In this document: positions 62,199-64,000 of the stretch, one piece after another | How the letters are laid out: each line of letters opens with the position of its first letter | How positions within the stretch are numbered: the first letter of the stretch is position 1 | DNA from: Flavisolibacter nicotianae | GTDB lineage: Bacteria; Bacteroidota; Bacteroidia; Chitinophagales; Chitinophagaceae | Length of the DNA stretch: 64,000 nucleotides | Reading direction: 5' to 3' | Assembly: GCF_003628535.1 (NCBI RefSeq) | Contig: NZ_RBCI01000004.1 | Coordinates: forward strand, 372,001 to 436,000 | The notes under the pieces: generated by a model | The model's input: the letters and a program-made list of their open reading frames with translations, nothing else | What the model was told of the DNA's origin: nothing | Databases searched by the model: none | Made by a program: the position numbers and the translations under genes

Positions 62199-64000
62199 TT
62201 ATAATGAAGACTTCATCGCTTGCCATTGCTTTTGCAAAGCCTCCACTTGCGCTGTCACTGTTTTTACGGCAGAAATGGATGGTTGTGTTGGTGGCGTATC
62301 ACTTCCCTGCAGTACTTCCAGCAAGGCACCCAGACTTCCATCCAATTGTGCCGGTGAAGGCTTGCCGGGAGAACCCTCCATCAATAACTGCAGGCCTTTT
62401 TTGGCGTTGTCATTTTTGGCAGTGGCCAAAGCGGAAGCCATGTTGGTTTGCAGTTGCTGCAACATCCTGCGCAACGTATAAATGTTCACCGAAAGATCGT
62501 GTTGCAATTGCAACTCTTTTGTGCTTGTTTTTACCCGCGGGTCCATTTTTATCGTGATTGGCTGGGATGTTGTTTTTCCATCAACCGCCAGTTTTACCGT
62601 GTATGTTCCCGGCATCACCCAGGGCGATGTTGGCTCCGGCGCGGTGTTCCGGTAAACCGCTGAAATCGGGTAAGATGGCGGCAGGTTCATCGGCGTATAA
62701 TGCATGTCCCATAGAAACCGGTGCACACCTTTTTCATTTGAAAGAATTGCCTGCGGCCGCAGCCAGTAAAGCGGTACATAAACCGAACTGATATCATAAA
62801 GCGTATCGGAAGAACTGTATCGCCGTAAAAGCGTTCCTTTCTGGTCGAAAATTTCGAGGGAAACACTCTTTGCTTCTTCCGGCAAATAATACTCGATCAT
62901 GGCGCCGTCGGGCGGATTTTCGCCTGCAGCTTCTTCGGGTGGCATGGGCGTATCGGTGTAGGTGCTCCAGCGAACCCGGTAGGCCGTTTGCGGTGCATAG
63001 AGCGCTAACGGCGACCGCTTTGCTGCAAGTTGCCGTAAGGCAGTCACGTTGTCCAAGATCCAAATCCCTCTTCCGTGCGTTGCGACCACCAGGTCATCGT
63101 CCTTGACAATAAGATCACGCACCGACGATGCGGGCATGTTCAGGCGCAGGCTTTGCCAGTGCCCGCCGTCATCAAACGAAACATAGACCGCCGCTTCACT
63201 GGCGGCATACAGCAATCCTTTCTGCTTCGGGTCTTCCCGCACGGCGTTGATGGGTTCATTGGGCAAACCCGTTACAATTTTCTGCCAGGATTTTCCGCCG
63301 TCATGTGTTTTGAAAATTGATGGGTGCAGGTCATCCAGGCGGATTTTGCTCACAGATACATAGGCCGTGGCCACATCAAAATGGCCGGCATCAATCATCG
63401 AAATTTTATTCCAGGAGGTAATATCGGGCGGCGTCACATTTTTCCATGTTTTACCACCATCCTTTGTAAGGTGAATCAATCCATCATCCGTCCCGCACCA
63501 GATGGTGTTGACATCTTTAAACGAGGGTGCCACGGAATAGATCACACCCCGCCTCGGCATTGATTTCAGCGCCGGCGTGGCATAGCTCCCTACGCTGGAT
63601 GGCACATCCCAGCTTTCCCGGCTCAGGTCGGGACTAATGACCTGCCAGTTGTTGCCGCCGTCCCTCGTTTTAAACAACACATTCCCGGCAAAGAACAGGG
63701 TCTTCGGATCGACCGGTGAAAAGAGGACCGGCTCGGTTCTGACAAAACGGTATTTTCCGCTGCGCACCGCTTCGGGTGAAATGTTTTTCGTTTGCCCCGT
63801 ACGCCTATCGTATTTCGTGATTTTACCGCCGTAGATAATGTTGGGATCGAGCGGGTCAGGAGCCGCATAACCGTATTCTTCCACGCCTACCGGGTGCCAC
63901 TCCCGCAGGCCGATGTAGCCGTCGTTCCCCCTGGATGCAATGCCCACGGAACCACTCTCCTGCTGCCCACCATAAATGTTGTAGGGAAAAGAATTATCAG
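62199..64000 (-). CDS. Beta-propeller protein with sortilin/BNR-like repeats, N-terminus off the window
   Basis: The leftward frame stays open through base 64000 (DNSFPYNIYGGQQESGS), so about 600 residues of a longer protein are present and the GTG at 63947 is not the start. Asp-box-like repeats recur: KTRDGGNNWQVI, LTKDGGKTWKNV, KTHDGGKSWQKI and YVSFDDGGHWQSL, typical of BNR/VPS10-type propellers found in glycosyl-hydrolase-annotated Bacteroidota proteins. A mostly beta C-terminal part and a Gln-rich coiled coil (QQLQTNMASALATAKN and further) follow. Function is unknown, with surface or envelope location likely but the signal lies outside the window. Confidence 0.88.
   Translation of the reverse strand, partial: DNSFPYNIYGGQQESGSVGIASRGNDGYIGLREWHPVGVEEYGYAAPDPLDPNIIYGGKITKYDRRTGQTKNISPEAVRSGKYRFVRTEPVLFSPVDPKTLFFAGNVLFKTRDGGNNWQVISPDLSRESWDVPSSVGSYATPALKSMPRRGVIYSVAPSFKDVNTIWCGTDDGLIHLTKDGGKTWKNVTPPDITSWNKISMIDAGHFDVATAYVSVSKIRLDDLHPSIFKTHDGGKSWQKIVTGLPNEPINAVREDPKQKGLLYAASEAAVYVSFDDGGHWQSLRLNMPASSVRDLIVKDDDLVVATHGRGIWILDNVTALRQLAAKRSPLALYAPQTAYRVRWSTYTDTPMPPEEAAGENPPDGAMIEYYLPEEAKSVSLEIFDQKGTLLRRYSSSDTLYDISSVYVPLYWLRPQAILSNEKGVHRFLWDMHYTPMNLPPSYPISAVYRNTAPEPTSPWVMPGTYTVKLAVDGKTTSQPITIKMDPRVKTSTKELQLQHDLSVNIYTLRRMLQQLQTNMASALATAKNDNAKKGLQLLMEGSPGKPSPAQLDGSLGALLEVLQGSDTPPTQPSISAVKTVTAQVEALQKQWQAMKSSL

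Noticed and set aside
1-64000. Insertion sequence or prophage
   Set aside because: No transposase, integrase or phage structural gene was found in any frame.

Overview
The window looks like a chromosomal segment of a Bacteroidota bacterium, most likely a member of the Chitinophagaceae or a close relative. The evidence is a SusC/SusD pair, promoters of the TTTG-N17/19-TAnnTTTG type, many N-terminal lipoprotein signals, a GH97 glycosidase, a YpdA-type (bacillithiol-linked) reductase, a DUF6089-type outer-membrane protein, and an EF-G paralogue of the Bacteroidota EF-G2 type. No rRNA, tRNA, CRISPR array, transposase or integrase was seen. Most of the window is ordinary, densely packed housekeeping and envelope sequence with strong intrinsic terminators between convergent genes.

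Layout. 1-16 kb: a truncated Prc/Tsp protease, DinB-like protein, dienelactone hydrolase lipoprotein, small lipoprotein, subtilisin-like protease, succinate-semialdehyde dehydrogenase, GH97 glycosidase, acetyltransferase, CNNM/CorC-type membrane protein, PAP2 phosphatase, YchF, a triple-rhodanese protein and an SpmA-SpmB fusion. 16.2-20 kb: an AT-richer accessory island in which three unrelated orphan genes are separated by large, structurally conserved palindromic repeats. This is the most unusual part of the window. 20-25 kb: MsrA, then an SDR/DCC-thioredoxin-like pair and a GbsR/MarR-type regulator sharing a common operator, a haem-binding protein, and SerA. 25-41 kb: a beta-lactamase-like hydrolase, the Nnr repair enzyme, DnaG, EF-G2, M48 lipoprotein, PlsY, PrmA, PNPase, S15, and a DUF2071-YpdA overlapping pair. 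41-48.6 kb: desaturase, YceI, phosphoesterase, a TonB receptor, Ndk, TraB/GumN and an ATP-grasp enzyme. 48.6-54 kb: a SusC/SusD nutrient-uptake pair with its own leader. 54-64 kb: cupin, UbiD-family decarboxylase, outer-membrane protein, M13 peptidase, dipeptide epimerase, glutaryl-CoA-type dehydrogenase and a beta-propeller (sortilin/BNR-like) protein running off the right edge.

The strongest candidate for something undescribed is the repeat system at 16.2-20 kb. Four partial or complete copies share arm sequences, while the stems of their hairpins differ in sequence but keep pairing (compensatory change). Each pair of arms brackets one orphan gene, so the island reads like an integron-type cassette array or a family of palindrome-bounded mobile units, without canonical attC core sites and without a visible recombinase. 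Secondary points of interest are a twin operator for the GbsR/MarR-type regulator, the EF-G paralogue with altered catalytic motifs, and several intergenic palindromes that fill the spacers they sit in.
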